DNA of 64,000 bases from Kitasatospora xanthocidica (GTDB lineage: Bacteria > Actinomycetota > Actinomycetes > Streptomycetales > Streptomycetaceae), in contig NZ_BNBY01000001.1 of assembly GCF_014656195.1 (NCBI RefSeq), positions 689,148 to 753,147 of the forward strand. Direction: 5' to 3'. Positions 42,841-51,786 of the stretch are shown piece after piece. How positions within the stretch are numbered: the stretch's first letter is position 1; each line of letters starts with the position of its first letter. The position numbers and the translations under genes are program-made. The notes under the pieces are model-generated. The model was given only the letters and a program-made list of their open reading frames with translations, was not told where the DNA came from and searched no databases.

Positions 42841-43113
42841 TCAGCCGATCTGCCCGCTGAGCCCCGGGTGGCTCATCTGGTTGGTGCCGACGGCCTCGAT
42901 CTCGTTGGCGGTGTGCCCGACCACCGGGAGCTTGCCCGCGGTCTGCAGGGCGAGGTCGGCGGGGGAGAGGTTGAGCCCGTCGGTCAGGCCGCCGGTGGCG
43001 TCCGGCGAGGCCGCCGTCTGGGTGGTGGCGGAGGCGGCCGGGGCGGCGAGGGCGAGGCCCGCCATGGTGAGGGCGGCCAGGGTGGCGAGCTTCTTCATGC
43101 CGTGGTTCTTCAT
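42841..43113 (-). CDS. small secreted protein
   Basis: This 90-residue protein has a Sec signal peptide (MKNHGMKKLATLAALTMAGL ending near ASA). The mature part is TTQTAASPDATGG.. to SHPGLSGQIG, without cysteine. GAGGAG sits 7 bases before ATG 43113, which is followed by an internal duplication (CACGGCATGAAG twice) that creates a second in-frame ATG 15 bases later. I do not recognise a family. LPVVGHTANEIEAVGTNQ has a faint likeness to LPVVGG-type segments of small exported proteins. It is paired with the downstream two-cysteine protein. Confidence 0.6.
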   Translation of the reverse strand: MKNHGMKKLATLAALTMAGLALAAPAASATTQTAASPDATGGLTDGLNLSPADLALQTAGKLPVVGHTANEIEAVGTNQMSHPGLSGQIG

Positions 43114-43204
43114 GCCGTGGCTCCTCGCGCCTTCGTTCGTGCGGTGCGTGCCGTGCGTGCCACGCGTGCCGTGGTTCGTCATGCACTGCCGAACGACCCG
43201 GCCG

Positions 43205-43297
43205 CCCTCAGGTCACCGGCCGGGTCCTACGGTCACCCTCAGGTCACCGGCCGGGTCCGACGGCCGCCCTCAGGTCACCGGCCGGGCCCGACGGTCA
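43205..43297. repeat. 31-bp tandem repeat, three copies, reaching into the P450 gene
   Basis: Three consecutive 31-base units each begin CCCTCAGGTCACCGGCCGGG. The third copy contains the stop codon and last codons of the adjacent P450 gene, so the two outer copies look like duplications of that gene's end. Confidence 0.9.
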
Positions 43298-44525
43298 CCC
43301 ACAGGGTCCGCACGCTGTTGCTGACGAAGGACGCGATCGGCTCGTTCGTCCGCCCCTCGGCGAGGGCCAGCCCTGGGAAGCGCGTGAACAGGTGCCGCAG
43401 CGCCGTCTCGGCCTCCAGCCGGGCGAGCCCGGAGCCGAGGCAGAAGTGCGGGCCGTGGCCGAGCGACAGGTGCCGGTTGGGCTGCCGGGTGAGGTTGAAG
43501 CGGTCGGCGTCGGGGTGGTGTCCGCCGTCGCGGCCGGCCGCCGCGTACGAGGCCAGCAGGGCCTCGCCGCGCCGGATCACCACGTCGCCGACCTCGATGT
43601 CCTCGATCGCGTAGCGCAGCGGGAACTGGCCGACCGGTGAGTCGTAGCGCAGCGTCTCCTCGACCACCGCCGACCACGGCTGCGCGCCGTCCAGGACGAG
43701 CCGCAGCTGGTCCGGGTGGGCGAGCAGGGCGCGGACGGCGTTGGTGATCAGGTTGAGCGTGGTCTCGTGGCCGGCGACCAGCATCAGCAGCAGGGTGCCG
43801 ACCAGCTCGGCGTCGCTGAGCCGCTGCTGGCCGGGGTCGTGGCCGGACTCCTGGGCGGCGATCAGCGCGGTGGTCAGGTCGTCGCCGGGCCGGGCCCGCT
43901 TGGCGGCCACCACCGAGGCCAGCAGCGCGTTCAGGTCCCGCTGCGCGGCGACGGCCGCGGCCGGGGTGGCCGAACTGGAGACCAGGGTGTCGGAGAGCGC
44001 GTGCAGCTCGTCCTGCTGTTCCAGGGCGAGGCCGAGCAGTTCGCCGATCACCTGCATCGGCAGCGGGTAGGCGAAGTGCTCGCGGAGGTCGAACTCGCCG
44101 TCGAGCTCGGCGACCTCGTCGAGCAGCGCGACGGCCCTGGCCTCGATCGCGGGGGCCAGGTCGGCGATCCGGCGCGGGGTGAAGGCCTGGGAGACCAGTC
44201 CGCGCAGCCGCCGGTGGTCCTCGCCGTCGGCGGTGACCATGCCGGGGACGGCGATGAAGTTGGTCAGCGGCCAGCCCTCCGGGAGCCGCCCCTCCCGGAA
44301 GGTCGTCCACAGCCGGGCGTTCTTGCCGACGCGGGGGTCGGCCAGCAGCGCCTGGAGGGTGTCGTGGTGGGTTATCGCCCAGACCACCACCCCGCCAGGG
44401 AGCTCCACCAGGACCGCGGGGCCGGCCGCTCGGAGCCGGGCGTTCTCTCCGTGCTGGTCGCCTCCGAAGGGGTCGAGTCTGACGGGTTCGGGGCGGGCTC
44501 CTGCGGAGTCGACGGCGGTGTCCAT
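43275..44525 (-). CDS. cytochrome P450, conservon type (CvnF-like)
   Basis: This is a 416-residue soluble P450. Its I-helix oxygen-activation motif is LVAGHETT, the K-helix is EETLR, and the haem-binding loop GHGPHFCLGSGLARLE carries the cysteine ligand. It is the last gene of a conservon, where one or two P450 genes follow the cvnA-D signalling genes. The substrate is unknown. GAGAGG precedes the ATG. Its first 51 codons overlap the end of the upstream P450 gene. Confidence 0.9.
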   Translation of the reverse strand: MDTAVDSAGARPEPVRLDPFGGDQHGENARLRAAGPAVLVELPGGVVVWAITHHDTLQALLADPRVGKNARLWTTFREGRLPEGWPLTNFIAVPGMVTADGEDHRRLRGLVSQAFTPRRIADLAPAIEARAVALLDEVAELDGEFDLREHFAYPLPMQVIGELLGLALEQQDELHALSDTLVSSSATPAAAVAAQRDLNALLASVVAAKRARPGDDLTTALIAAQESGHDPGQQRLSDAELVGTLLLMLVAGHETTLNLITNAVRALLAHPDQLRLVLDGAQPWSAVVEETLRYDSPVGQFPLRYAIEDIEVGDVVIRRGEALLASYAAAGRDGGHHPDADRFNLTRQPNRHLSLGHGPHFCLGSGLARLEAETALRHLFTRFPGLALAEGRTNEPIASFVSNSVRTLWVTVGPGR

Positions 44526-45862
44526 GCGGGCCTCTCGGGGGCTGGCGGGCGGGGCGGGGTGAAGGCGCTGTAGAGCACCGGCAGGGCGGTCAGGGCCCGT
44601 GACCACGGGGACGGCCGCCAGGTCAGTTCGCCCGGCGGGACGGCGAGTTGGAGGTCCGGCAGGCGGTGCAGCAGGGTCTCGACGGCGGTCTCGACGATGA
44701 TCCGGGCCGGCTGCTGGGCCGGGCAGACGTGCCGGCCCGCGCCCCAGGCGAGGTGGGCCCGGTTGCCGCCGAGCGAGCCCTGGGCGGCGGCCGAGACGCC
44801 CTGGGCGGCCGGGTCGGCGTTGGCCGCGGCCAGGCCGAGGACCAGCATGTCGCCGGCGCTGATGTACTGGCCGCCGAGCACGGTGTCGCCGGTGGCCCAG
44901 CGGCCGGGGAAGTTCTGCGTCGGCGGGTCGCGCCAGAGCACTTCCTCCAGCGCGTCCGAGACGGTGAGCCGGCCGCCGGTGAGGGTGGCCCGGAAGCGCC
45001 GGTCGGTGAGCAGCAGCCGCAGGGTGTTGCCGGTCCAGTTGATCGAGGTCTCGTTGCCCGCGACCAGCAGCACCACCAGGTGGTGCACCGCCTCCTCGTC
45101 GGTCAGCCCGGCCGGGTGGGCGAGCAGCCAGGAGGTGAGGTCGGCGCTGGGCGCGGTCCGGCGGCGCCGGACCAGGTCGACCAGGATCCCCTGGAACTCG
45201 GCGCCGGCCCGCTGGGACTCCGCGCTGCTGTCCACGAAGTGGCTGATCAGCTGGACCAGCCGGGGCCCGGCCTCGACGGGGAGGCCGACCAGCTGGGTGA
45301 AGACCAGCAGGGGCAGCTGCCGGGCGTACCGGGCGATCAGGTCGGCGGTGCCGTCCGGCCCCCAGCTGTCGATCAGGCCGTTGGCGGCGGCCTCGGTGGT
45401 CTCGCGCAGCTGGTGGTGGTCGATCTGGGCGAGGGTGTCCGAGACGGCGGAGCGCAGCCGCTGGTGCTCGGCCCCGTCCAGGTTGAGCAGGGTCGGCCGC
45501 CAGGAGGTCATCGTGAGCAGCCGGGACTCGGCGGACAGCCGGCCCTCGGCGGGCACCCGCCAGCGGCGCGAGTCCTTGGAGAACAGGGCCTCGTTGCGGG
45601 TGAGTTCGAGCATCTCGGCGTAGCCGAGGACGAGCCAGGCCTCGACCCCGGGCTCCAGCTCGATCGGCGCGACCGGGCCGTGGCGTTCGCGCAGCCGGGC
45701 GTACAGGCCGTGCGGGTCCTCGGCGACGGCCGGTCCGTACAGCGGGGTCAGCGGTACGCCCACGGGCAGGCCGCCCGGCAGGCCGCCCGGCAGGCCGCCG
45801 GTCAGGCCGGCGCCGTGCGCGACCGGGCAGCCGGGGGCGGCGCCGGGTTCGGGGGCGGTCAT
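44372..45862 (-). CDS. cytochrome P450, conservon type (CvnE-like)
   Basis: This is a 496-residue P450. It has I-helix LLVAGNETS, K-helix region LEEVLWRD and haem loop WGAGRHVCPAQQPAR; Gly-Arg-His-Val-Cys is intact. The catalytic domain ends near LPVLYSAF. A further 60 residues form a Pro/Ser/Thr-rich tail with Trp at the end (SWWSSLAGWWSGR), encoded wholly in the overlap with the next P450 gene. The ATG overlaps the upstream GTPase stop as ATGA. The N-terminus contains repeated GGLP units. Confidence 0.9.
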   Translation of the reverse strand: MTAPEPGAAPGCPVAHGAGLTGGLPGGLPGGLPVGVPLTPLYGPAVAEDPHGLYARLRERHGPVAPIELEPGVEAWLVLGYAEMLELTRNEALFSKDSRRWRVPAEGRLSAESRLLTMTSWRPTLLNLDGAEHQRLRSAVSDTLAQIDHHQLRETTEAAANGLIDSWGPDGTADLIARYARQLPLLVFTQLVGLPVEAGPRLVQLISHFVDSSAESQRAGAEFQGILVDLVRRRRTAPSADLTSWLLAHPAGLTDEEAVHHLVVLLVAGNETSINWTGNTLRLLLTDRRFRATLTGGRLTVSDALEEVLWRDPPTQNFPGRWATGDTVLGGQYISAGDMLVLGLAAANADPAAQGVSAAAQGSLGGNRAHLAWGAGRHVCPAQQPARIIVETAVETLLHRLPDLQLAVPPGELTWRPSPWSRALTALPVLYSAFTPPRPPAPERPAWTPPSTPQEPAPNPSDSTPSEATSTERTPGSERPAPRSWWSSLAGWWSGR

Positions 45863-46503
45863 CCCTGCAGCTCCAGGATCGAGTTGCGGTGCAGGTGGTC
45901 GACGAAGTCGATCAGCAGGTCGTACGACTGCCGCCGGTCGCGCGCGTCGCAGAACAGGATCGGTACGTCCGGCAGCAGGTCCAGCGCCGAGCGCAACTCC
46001 TCCTCCGGGTAACTCGGGGTGTCCGGGAAGGTGTTGACCGCCACCGCGAACGGGATGCGCTGCTCCTCCAGGCGGCCGAGGACGTCGAAGCTCTCGTCCG
46101 GGCGGCGCAGGTCGACCATGGCGATGGCGCCGAGCGCGCCGCGCGACAGGTCGTCCCAGAGCGGCCAGAACCGCTGCTGCCCGGGCGTGCCGAACAGGTA
46201 CAGCGCGAGCCGGGAGTTGAGCGTGATCCGGCCGAAGTCCAGCGCGACCGTGGTGGTCGTCTTGTCGCCGCGCCCGGTGAGGTCGTCGACGCCGCTGCTC
46301 GCGGCCGTCATGGTCTCCTCGGTGCGCAGCGGGGTGATCTCGCTCAACGACCCGACCAGGGTGGTCTTGCCGACCCCGAACGGTCCGGTGACCAGGATCT
46401 TGACCGCGCCCTGCACCGAGGACGGCAGGTACTGCGGCCCGGCGGCGGAACCGGCGGCCCCGGGGGCCTCGGCGGGGGCTTCAGCGGAGTTGGCGGAGGC
46501 CAA
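45859..46503 (-). CDS. cvnD: conservon GTP-binding protein (CvnD)
   Basis: This 214-residue small GTPase-like protein has P-loop TGPFGVGKTTLVG, switch-region TTTTVALDFG, G3-like LFGTPGQQRF and G4-like AVNTFPD. CvnD proteins work with CvnA-C in a membrane-associated complex that resembles eukaryotic G-protein signalling and influences streptomycete development and antibiotic production. The start used is TTG, overlapping the CvnC gene by 23 bases; the first 25 residues are low-complexity Ala/Glu/Gly, so a later start is possible. Confidence 0.92.
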   Translation of the reverse strand: MASANSAEAPAEAPGAAGSAAGPQYLPSSVQGAVKILVTGPFGVGKTTLVGSLSEITPLRTEETMTAASSGVDDLTGRGDKTTTTVALDFGRITLNSRLALYLFGTPGQQRFWPLWDDLSRGALGAIAMVDLRRPDESFDVLGRLEEQRIPFAVAVNTFPDTPSYPEEELRSALDLLPDVPILFCDARDRRQSYDLLIDFVDHLHRNSILELQG

Positions 46504-46828
46504 CGAGCACCTCTTCCAGGAGGGTTGCGGGCAGGCGTTCGGCCTGCGGGACGGGCGGGAGCACCTGCACGGCGCCGAGGTCCCACAGGTCCCCGACCAG
46601 CACCTTGACGACGCCGAGCGGCAGCCCCAGGTGGGCCGCCACCTCGGCGATGGACAGCAGGCTGTGGCAGAGCCCGAGGATGCGCCGGTGTTCCCGGTTC
46701 AGCAGGTCGTGCTCGGGCAGCTGCGGCGGGCCGGGTAACGCGCTGACCAGGCTCTCGACGGCCAGCTCGGTCCGGGTGGAGCGGCTGCGGCCACCCGTGA
46801 TGACGTACGGCCGGACCGGCCCGCTCAC
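46481..46828 (-). CDS. cvnC: conservon DUF742 protein (CvnC)
   Basis: This 115-residue DUF742 protein has RPYVITGGRSRSTRTELAVESLV, then HRRILGLCHSLLSIAEVAAHLGLPLGVVKVLVGDL, a helix-turn-helix-like core, and a leucine-rich end. It is the third conservon component and probably mediates contacts between the roadblock protein and the GTPase. Its GTG overlaps the CvnB stop as GTGA. Confidence 0.92.
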   Translation of the reverse strand: MSGPVRPYVITGGRSRSTRTELAVESLVSALPGPPQLPEHDLLNREHRRILGLCHSLLSIAEVAAHLGLPLGVVKVLVGDLWDLGAVQVLPPVPQAERLPATLLEEVLVGLRQLR

Positions 46829-47238
46829 CGGTGGCCCCCCGCCGCGTGATCGACGCGCGGCGGGCTGGTGAGGTGGGTTCCGATCCGCTCGACGAGGACC
46901 TGCATCTGGTAGGCGACCAGGCCGGCGTCCACCGCCTCGCCGGTCACCACCGCCAGGTGCGCCCCGGCGCCGGCGGCGACGATGAAGAGGTAGCCGCCGC
47001 CGTACTCGATGATGATCTGGCGGGTGGCACTGCCCGGTCCGCCGAAGCCCGTCGCGACGCCGCGGGCCAGCGACTGCAGACCGGAGCAGGCGGCGGCGAG
47101 CCGTTCGGCGTCCTCGCGCGGGATGCCGGTGCTGCGGCCGATCTCCAGGCCGTCGTTGGAGACGACGACGGCGTGCTGCACCTGCGGGACGGCGATGATG
47201 TCGGCGAGCAGCCAGCCGAGATCAGGGGTGGTGGTCAT
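46825..47238 (-). CDS. cvnB: conservon roadblock/LC7 protein (CvnB)
   Basis: This is a 137-residue roadblock/LC7-fold protein: LGWLLADIIAVPQVQHAVVVSNDGLEIGRS, LAAACSGLQSLARG, and the late GYLFIVAAGAGAHLAVVT. Roadblock proteins commonly regulate small GTPases, matching its place beside CvnD. It starts 57 bases after the CvnA stop and is GTGA-coupled to CvnC. Confidence 0.93.
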   Translation of the reverse strand: MTTTPDLGWLLADIIAVPQVQHAVVVSNDGLEIGRSTGIPREDAERLAAACSGLQSLARGVATGFGGPGSATRQIIIEYGGGYLFIVAAGAGAHLAVVTGEAVDAGLVAYQMQVLVERIGTHLTSPPRVDHAAGGHR

Positions 47239-47295
47239 GGAACTCTCCGGAGCGCTGGGGAAGTCGGGGGAGACGGGGGAGGCGAGGGGGAGGCG

Positions 47296-48516
47296 TCAAG
47301 GGGTGCCGGGCGGCGTCTGGGTGCGGGCCCGGGCGGCCGACCGGCCACTGGCGGTCCCGGCCTGGAACATCGCCATGAACGCCTGCGCGTCCTGGGCCGA
47401 GCGGTACGGCGGGACGGGCTGCGGCGGGGGAGCGGCGTGCTGGGCGGGGCGGTCGGCGCGGTCGCGCCGGTGGCTGCGGCGGGGCAGCGGCGGCGGGGTG
47501 GTGCCGCTGACCGGGGCCGGGCCGGGTGGCGGGGTCTCCACCAGGGGGTGACCGGCGGGGGAGACCGGCCGGGGATCGGGGGTGAACGCCCGGTCGTCGG
47601 GCCCGAGGCCGGGGACGGTGGGCGGCAGCGGCTCGGTGAGCAGCGCGTTCGGCAGCAGGACGACCACGCGCACACCGCCGTACGGTGAGGGCGCCGAGCT
47701 GAGGGTGACCCGGAAGCCGTACTGCTCGGCGAGCCGGCCGACGGCGGCCAGGCCCAGCTGCGGGACCTCGCCCAGCCGGGAGACCTCCAGGCTGCTGCCG
47801 CCGGCGAGTGCGGAGGCGGCCTTGGCGACGGCCTGCTCGGGCATGCCGACGCCGCCGTCGTCGATCTCGATGACGGCGCCGTTGTGCACCGGCATCAGGG
47901 TGACGAAGACCTGGGTGCTGGGCGGGGAGTAGCGGGTGGCGTTGTCCAGCAGTTCGGCGATCGCGTGGATCAGCGCCTCGGCGGCGGCGCCGACCACCGC
48001 GGTCTCGATCCGGCTGCGGACGACCACCCGCTGGAACGGCAGGATGCGCGACTGGGCGCCGCGGACGACGTCCTCCAGGGTGACCGGCTCCGGCCAGTGC
48101 CTCCCGGCCCGCGCGCCGCACAGCACGGCCAGGGTCTGGGCCAGCCGGGCCTGTTGGGCCGCCGCGTGGTCGGCCTTGAGCAGGCCTTCCAGCAGCGCCG
48201 GGTCGTCGTGGGTGCGTTCCATCTCGTCCAGCAGCGCCTGCTGGTCGTGGGCCATCACCAGGATCCGGCGGGCGACGCTGAGGAAGGCCCGCTGGGTGGA
48301 GGCGGTGAGCTCCTGTTCCTGCTGGACGGCGGCGAGTTCGGCGCCGCGGCGGCTCTGTTCGTGCAGGATCCGCTCGCCCGCGAGGTGCAGCTCGCGCTGG
48401 AGGCCGTCGGCCCGGCGGCGTTGGGTGACGGACACGGCGCGGTACCGCGCGGCGGCCACGAGGGCGAGGACGGCGAGTACGCCGGTTGCCGTTACGGACC
48501 ACTGAGTCATCGTCAC
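47296..48516 (-). CDS. cvnA: conservon sensor histidine-kinase-like protein (CvnA)
   Basis: This 406-residue protein has one N-terminal transmembrane helix (VTATGVLAVLALVAAARY), a coiled region, and a HATPase_c domain with N-box ELLDNATRYSPP and G1 box IDDGGVGMP. A Pro-rich C-terminal tail of about 110 residues follows. The usual phospho-acceptor H-box is not evident, as in other CvnA proteins. Neither GTG 48516 nor ATG 48510 has a ribosome binding site. CTAGAATT lies just upstream, so a leaderless transcript starting at the GTG is plausible. Confidence 0.9.
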   Translation of the reverse strand: MTMTQWSVTATGVLAVLALVAAARYRAVSVTQRRRADGLQRELHLAGERILHEQSRRGAELAAVQQEQELTASTQRAFLSVARRILVMAHDQQALLDEMERTHDDPALLEGLLKADHAAAQQARLAQTLAVLCGARAGRHWPEPVTLEDVVRGAQSRILPFQRVVVRSRIETAVVGAAAEALIHAIAELLDNATRYSPPSTQVFVTLMPVHNGAVIEIDDGGVGMPEQAVAKAASALAGGSSLEVSRLGEVPQLGLAAVGRLAEQYGFRVTLSSAPSPYGGVRVVVLLPNALLTEPLPPTVPGLGPDDRAFTPDPRPVSPAGHPLVETPPPGPAPVSGTTPPPLPRRSHRRDRADRPAQHAAPPPQPVPPYRSAQDAQAFMAMFQAGTASGRSAARARTQTPPGTP

Positions 48517-48743
48517 GCCGCGAATTCTAGGGTGATGATCCTACGAAGGTGTGAACGGATCTCGCCAGGTGACCGGATCTCGTCAATATCCAGTCAATCC
48601 GGCCTCAATCCGGACTCGTTCGCCCTCGATCACCGCACCTGGCAGGGGTTCGGATCGCCGTCGCCCGGCCGGTGGTTCCAGGGTTCGGGCACACCTGATG
48701 GCCGGATCCCACCTCGACATGTGTGAGACGTGTGCGCAAGGTG

Positions 48744-51044
48744 TTACGGAAGTGGCGACATCCGGTGCAGGAGCAGCAGCGCCACGTCGTCCGGCCGCGA
48801 CCGCCGCTCGGTCACGTTCAGGGTCAGCAGGTCCGCCAGCCGCTCCAGCGCGGGCGCCGGCCCGATCTGCCCCGGCCCGGTCTGCCGGGCCCACAGCTCC
48901 AGCCCGCCGAGCATCCGCTGCACCGACTCGTCGTAGTCCTCCTCGCGGTCCTCGACCAGCCCGTCGGTGTAGGCCAGCAGCGTCTCGTCGACCGCCAGCC
49001 GGTCCACCGCCAGCGGGTACGGCTGCTCCGGGTCCACGCCCAGCGGCGGCCCGCCCGGCAGGTCCAGCTCCACCGCCCGGGCGCCCGCCGTGATCCGCAC
49101 CGGCGCCGGGTGCCCCGCCCGGGCCGCCGTCAGCACGCCCTCGGCCGGGTCCAGGGTCAGGTAGAGGCAGGTCGCGAACAGCTCGGTGTCCAGCTCGGCC
49201 AGCAGCCGGCTGGTGCGGGTCAGCGTCGCGGCCGGGTCGTGCCCGTCCGTCGCGTACGCCCGCAGCCCGCTGCGCAGCTGGCCCATCACCGCGGTCGCCT
49301 CGGCGTTGTGGCCCTGGACGTCACCGATCACCAGCCCGATCCGGCCGTCCGGCAGCCGCAGCAGGTCGTACCAGTCACCGCCGATCTGCATGCCCTCGGT
49401 GCTCGGCAGGTAGCGGGCCGCGCTCGCGATCCCCGGCAGCCGCGGCAGGGTGCGCGGCAGCATCGCCCGCTGCAGCTCCGTCGCCCGGTGGTGGTGGGTG
49501 TCGTACAGCCGGGCCCGCTCCAGGGACTGCGCCAGGATCCCGGCGAACGCCGAGTACAGGGTGCGGTCCTCACGGCTGAACGCCCGCTCGGCCGTGAAGG
49601 TGATCAGGCAGGAGCCGACCTGCTGCCCGGAGGCGACCAGCGGCAGCACCGCCCAGGCCGCCGGGGCGAGCGGATCGCGCCGGGCCCGGGCGGCGGACGG
49701 CTCGCTGAACAGCGGGGCCGAACGCGTCAGCGACCGCTGCATCACGTCCTCGGACAGGTCCGCCAGCCGGGTGAGCTCGGTGCGGCGCGGCCCCCCGTAC
49801 ACGGTGTGCGAGACGGGCAGCAGCCGGCCCTCCTCCACCAGGTCCAGGACGATGCCGGCCGCGCCGAGGGCCGGGCGGACGACATCGGTGACCGCGGTCG
49901 TGACGTCCCGGACGGTCACCGCCCGCGACAGCGCCCGGGTGAGCGCCAGCAGCAGCGCCGTCCGGGCGGTGGCGGGCGTACGACCCCCGTCCCCCGGCGG
50001 GCTCCCCGCACCGTCCGGCCGCCGCGCCCGGTGGCCGGCGTCCGCGAGCAGCCCCGCGATCCGCACCGGCCGCCCGTGCACGTCCAGCATCACCTCGCCG
50101 GACTCCTCCACCCGCGCGACCCCGCCGCCGTGGCGCAGCACCCGGTAGCCGATCCGGTAGCGCCCGCCGGCGGCCAGCGCCTCGGCCAGCGCCGCCTGCA
50201 CGTCCGGCAGGTCCTCGGGGTGGACCAGCCGGTCCAGCTCGGGGGCGGCGCCGTCCGGGGCGACCGGCCGCCCGGCCACCCGGAACGCCTCGGCGTCCCA
50301 GTAGCTCTCCCCGGTGACCAGGTCCCGCTCGAAGGCCCCGTGCCCGGCGGCCCGCACCGCGAGCGAGAGCAGCGGGTGCGCCAGCCCGGCGGGCCGGCCG
50401 TCCACGCCCTCCGACGCCGGGCCACCGGCCGTCCGGACGCCGTACGGCGACCGGGCGTCCCGCGGCAGCCGGGCGTCCGCGTGGTCCAGCAGGTGGGCGA
50501 GCCGGTGCGCGCAGGCGTCGGCGACCGTCTCCAGGACGTCCAGGTCCCGCCGCGGCACGGTCCCCCGGTGGGCCAGCGCCAGCGCGAGCACCCCCACCGG
50601 CCGCCCGTCCACGACCATCGGCAGGGTGATCACGGCGACCATCCCGGTGCCCATGCCGGCGTTCCGGTTCGGGTAGTCGAGGCTGGTGTGCTCCGGGCTC
50701 AGCAGGTACGGGCGGCGCAGCCGCAGCGCCATCGCGGCGGGCAGCTCACCGGCCGGATCGACCACGCCGTAGCGCTCGTGCGCCCAGTCCGGCAGCCCGT
50801 GCGAGGCGGTCAGCCGGAGCATCCCGGCGGAATCCAGCAGGTAGAGCGCCGAACCCTCGCCGGTGATCCAGCTCGGCCCCTCGGCCAGGACGGTGCCCAG
50901 CAGCTCGGCGGCGCTGGTGCAGCCGAGCAGCAGGCGCACGCAGCGCATCGCACCGCGGGTGGTCGGACTGCTGAGCGGTGTCCGGCTCTGGTCCGGTGTC
51001 CGGTCGTGGTCCGGTGTCCGGTTCTCGTCCTCGGAGGGGGGCAC
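48744..51044 (-). CDS. SpoIIE-type PP2C phosphatase with GAF and PAS domains
   Basis: This is a 766-residue protein. A GAF domain covers about 35-190, a PAS-like segment follows (FERDLVTGESYWDAEAFRVAG to GRYRIGYRVLRHGGG), and a second GAF domain comes next (LLLALTRALSRAVTVRD). The C-terminal PP2C/SpoIIE domain has LQRAMLPRTLP, GGDWYDLLRLPDGRIGLVIGDVQGH and LLAYTDGLVEDRE with metal-binding Asp residues. Such proteins dephosphorylate anti-anti-sigma factors in partner-switching pathways. The first 25 residues are a RTPD repeat. TATTAA 6 bases before the GTG and lack of a ribosome binding site suggest a leaderless message. Confidence 0.92.
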   Translation of the reverse strand: MPPSEDENRTPDHDRTPDQSRTPLSSPTTRGAMRCVRLLLGCTSAAELLGTVLAEGPSWITGEGSALYLLDSAGMLRLTASHGLPDWAHERYGVVDPAGELPAAMALRLRRPYLLSPEHTSLDYPNRNAGMGTGMVAVITLPMVVDGRPVGVLALALAHRGTVPRRDLDVLETVADACAHRLAHLLDHADARLPRDARSPYGVRTAGGPASEGVDGRPAGLAHPLLSLAVRAAGHGAFERDLVTGESYWDAEAFRVAGRPVAPDGAAPELDRLVHPEDLPDVQAALAEALAAGGRYRIGYRVLRHGGGVARVEESGEVMLDVHGRPVRIAGLLADAGHRARRPDGAGSPPGDGGRTPATARTALLLALTRALSRAVTVRDVTTAVTDVVRPALGAAGIVLDLVEEGRLLPVSHTVYGGPRRTELTRLADLSEDVMQRSLTRSAPLFSEPSAARARRDPLAPAAWAVLPLVASGQQVGSCLITFTAERAFSREDRTLYSAFAGILAQSLERARLYDTHHHRATELQRAMLPRTLPRLPGIASAARYLPSTEGMQIGGDWYDLLRLPDGRIGLVIGDVQGHNAEATAVMGQLRSGLRAYATDGHDPAATLTRTSRLLAELDTELFATCLYLTLDPAEGVLTAARAGHPAPVRITAGARAVELDLPGGPPLGVDPEQPYPLAVDRLAVDETLLAYTDGLVEDREEDYDESVQRMLGGLELWARQTGPGQIGPAPALERLADLLTLNVTERRSRPDDVALLLLHRMSPLP

Positions 51045-51159
51045 TGATTCTTAATACCCCATTTCCCCGGACGGTGACTGCGGACCGAACCGCCCCACCG
51101 GCACCACCGTCACCCCCGGCCGCACCCCGCGGCGGGGCCGGCTCCCGCTGCCGGGCCCG

Positions 51160-51726
51160 TCAGACGGGCCAGCTGCGGAGGCCGGTGGTGAGGGTGGTGA
51201 TGAGGCGGTCCTGGGTGGTGGTGAGGTCCTCGGCGAGCTGGAAGGCGCCGGCGGTGGTGAGGGAGGCGAAGCCGTGCGCGAGGGAGCGGACCAGGCGGGC
51301 GGCGTGGACGGCCTCGGAGCCGTCGAGTCCGTACTCCCGCAGGACGGCGATGATCACGCCGACGAGCCGGGTGGCGGCCCGGGCCAGGTCGTCGTCGGGC
51401 TGCGGGGCCTGGGGGAGGGCGTTGTAGCGGTGCGGGCGTTCGGTGGCGTACGCGTGGTAGCCGCGCAGCACGGCGGCGACGGCGTCGTCCCCGCTGCGGC
51501 CGACCGCGGCGTCCGCGAGGCGGTCGGCGAGCTCCTCGGTGACCCGGACGGCGATGAGCCGCCGCAGTTCGGCGAGGCCGCCGCTGACGTGCTTGTAGAG
51601 GGAGGGGGTGGCGACTCCGGCCCGGGCGGCGACGGCGGCCAGGGTGAGGGCTTCGGCGCCCTGTTCGTCGATGAGGGCGAGGGCGTGGTCGACGACCTGG
51701 TCGGGGGTCAGTCCTACGCGGGGCAT
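51160..51726 (-). CDS. TetR-family repressor
   Basis: This is a 188-residue TetR regulator. The N-terminal helix-turn-helix is VVDHALALIDEQGAEALTLAAVAARAGVATPSLYKHVSG. A WHG-type C-terminal ligand domain follows (GYHAYATERPHRYNAL and VRSLAHGFASLTTAGAF). It lies 60 bases downstream of an alpha/beta hydrolase gene on the same strand. The operon promoter overlaps a perfect palindrome, so autorepression with induction by a hydrolase substrate is likely. Confidence 0.9.
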   Translation of the reverse strand: MPRVGLTPDQVVDHALALIDEQGAEALTLAAVAARAGVATPSLYKHVSGGLAELRRLIAVRVTEELADRLADAAVGRSGDDAVAAVLRGYHAYATERPHRYNALPQAPQPDDDLARAATRLVGVIIAVLREYGLDGSEAVHAARLVRSLAHGFASLTTAGAFQLAEDLTTTQDRLITTLTTGLRSWPV

Positions 51727-51786
51727 GGTTCGGTCTCCGTACGGAAGCGGGCGGGGCCGGGCGCGCGGCGCGGGGCCGGGCGGCGG

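Noticed and set aside
43205..43297. CRISPR-like array
   Set aside because: The 31-bp units are directly tandem without spacers, and no cas genes are present.
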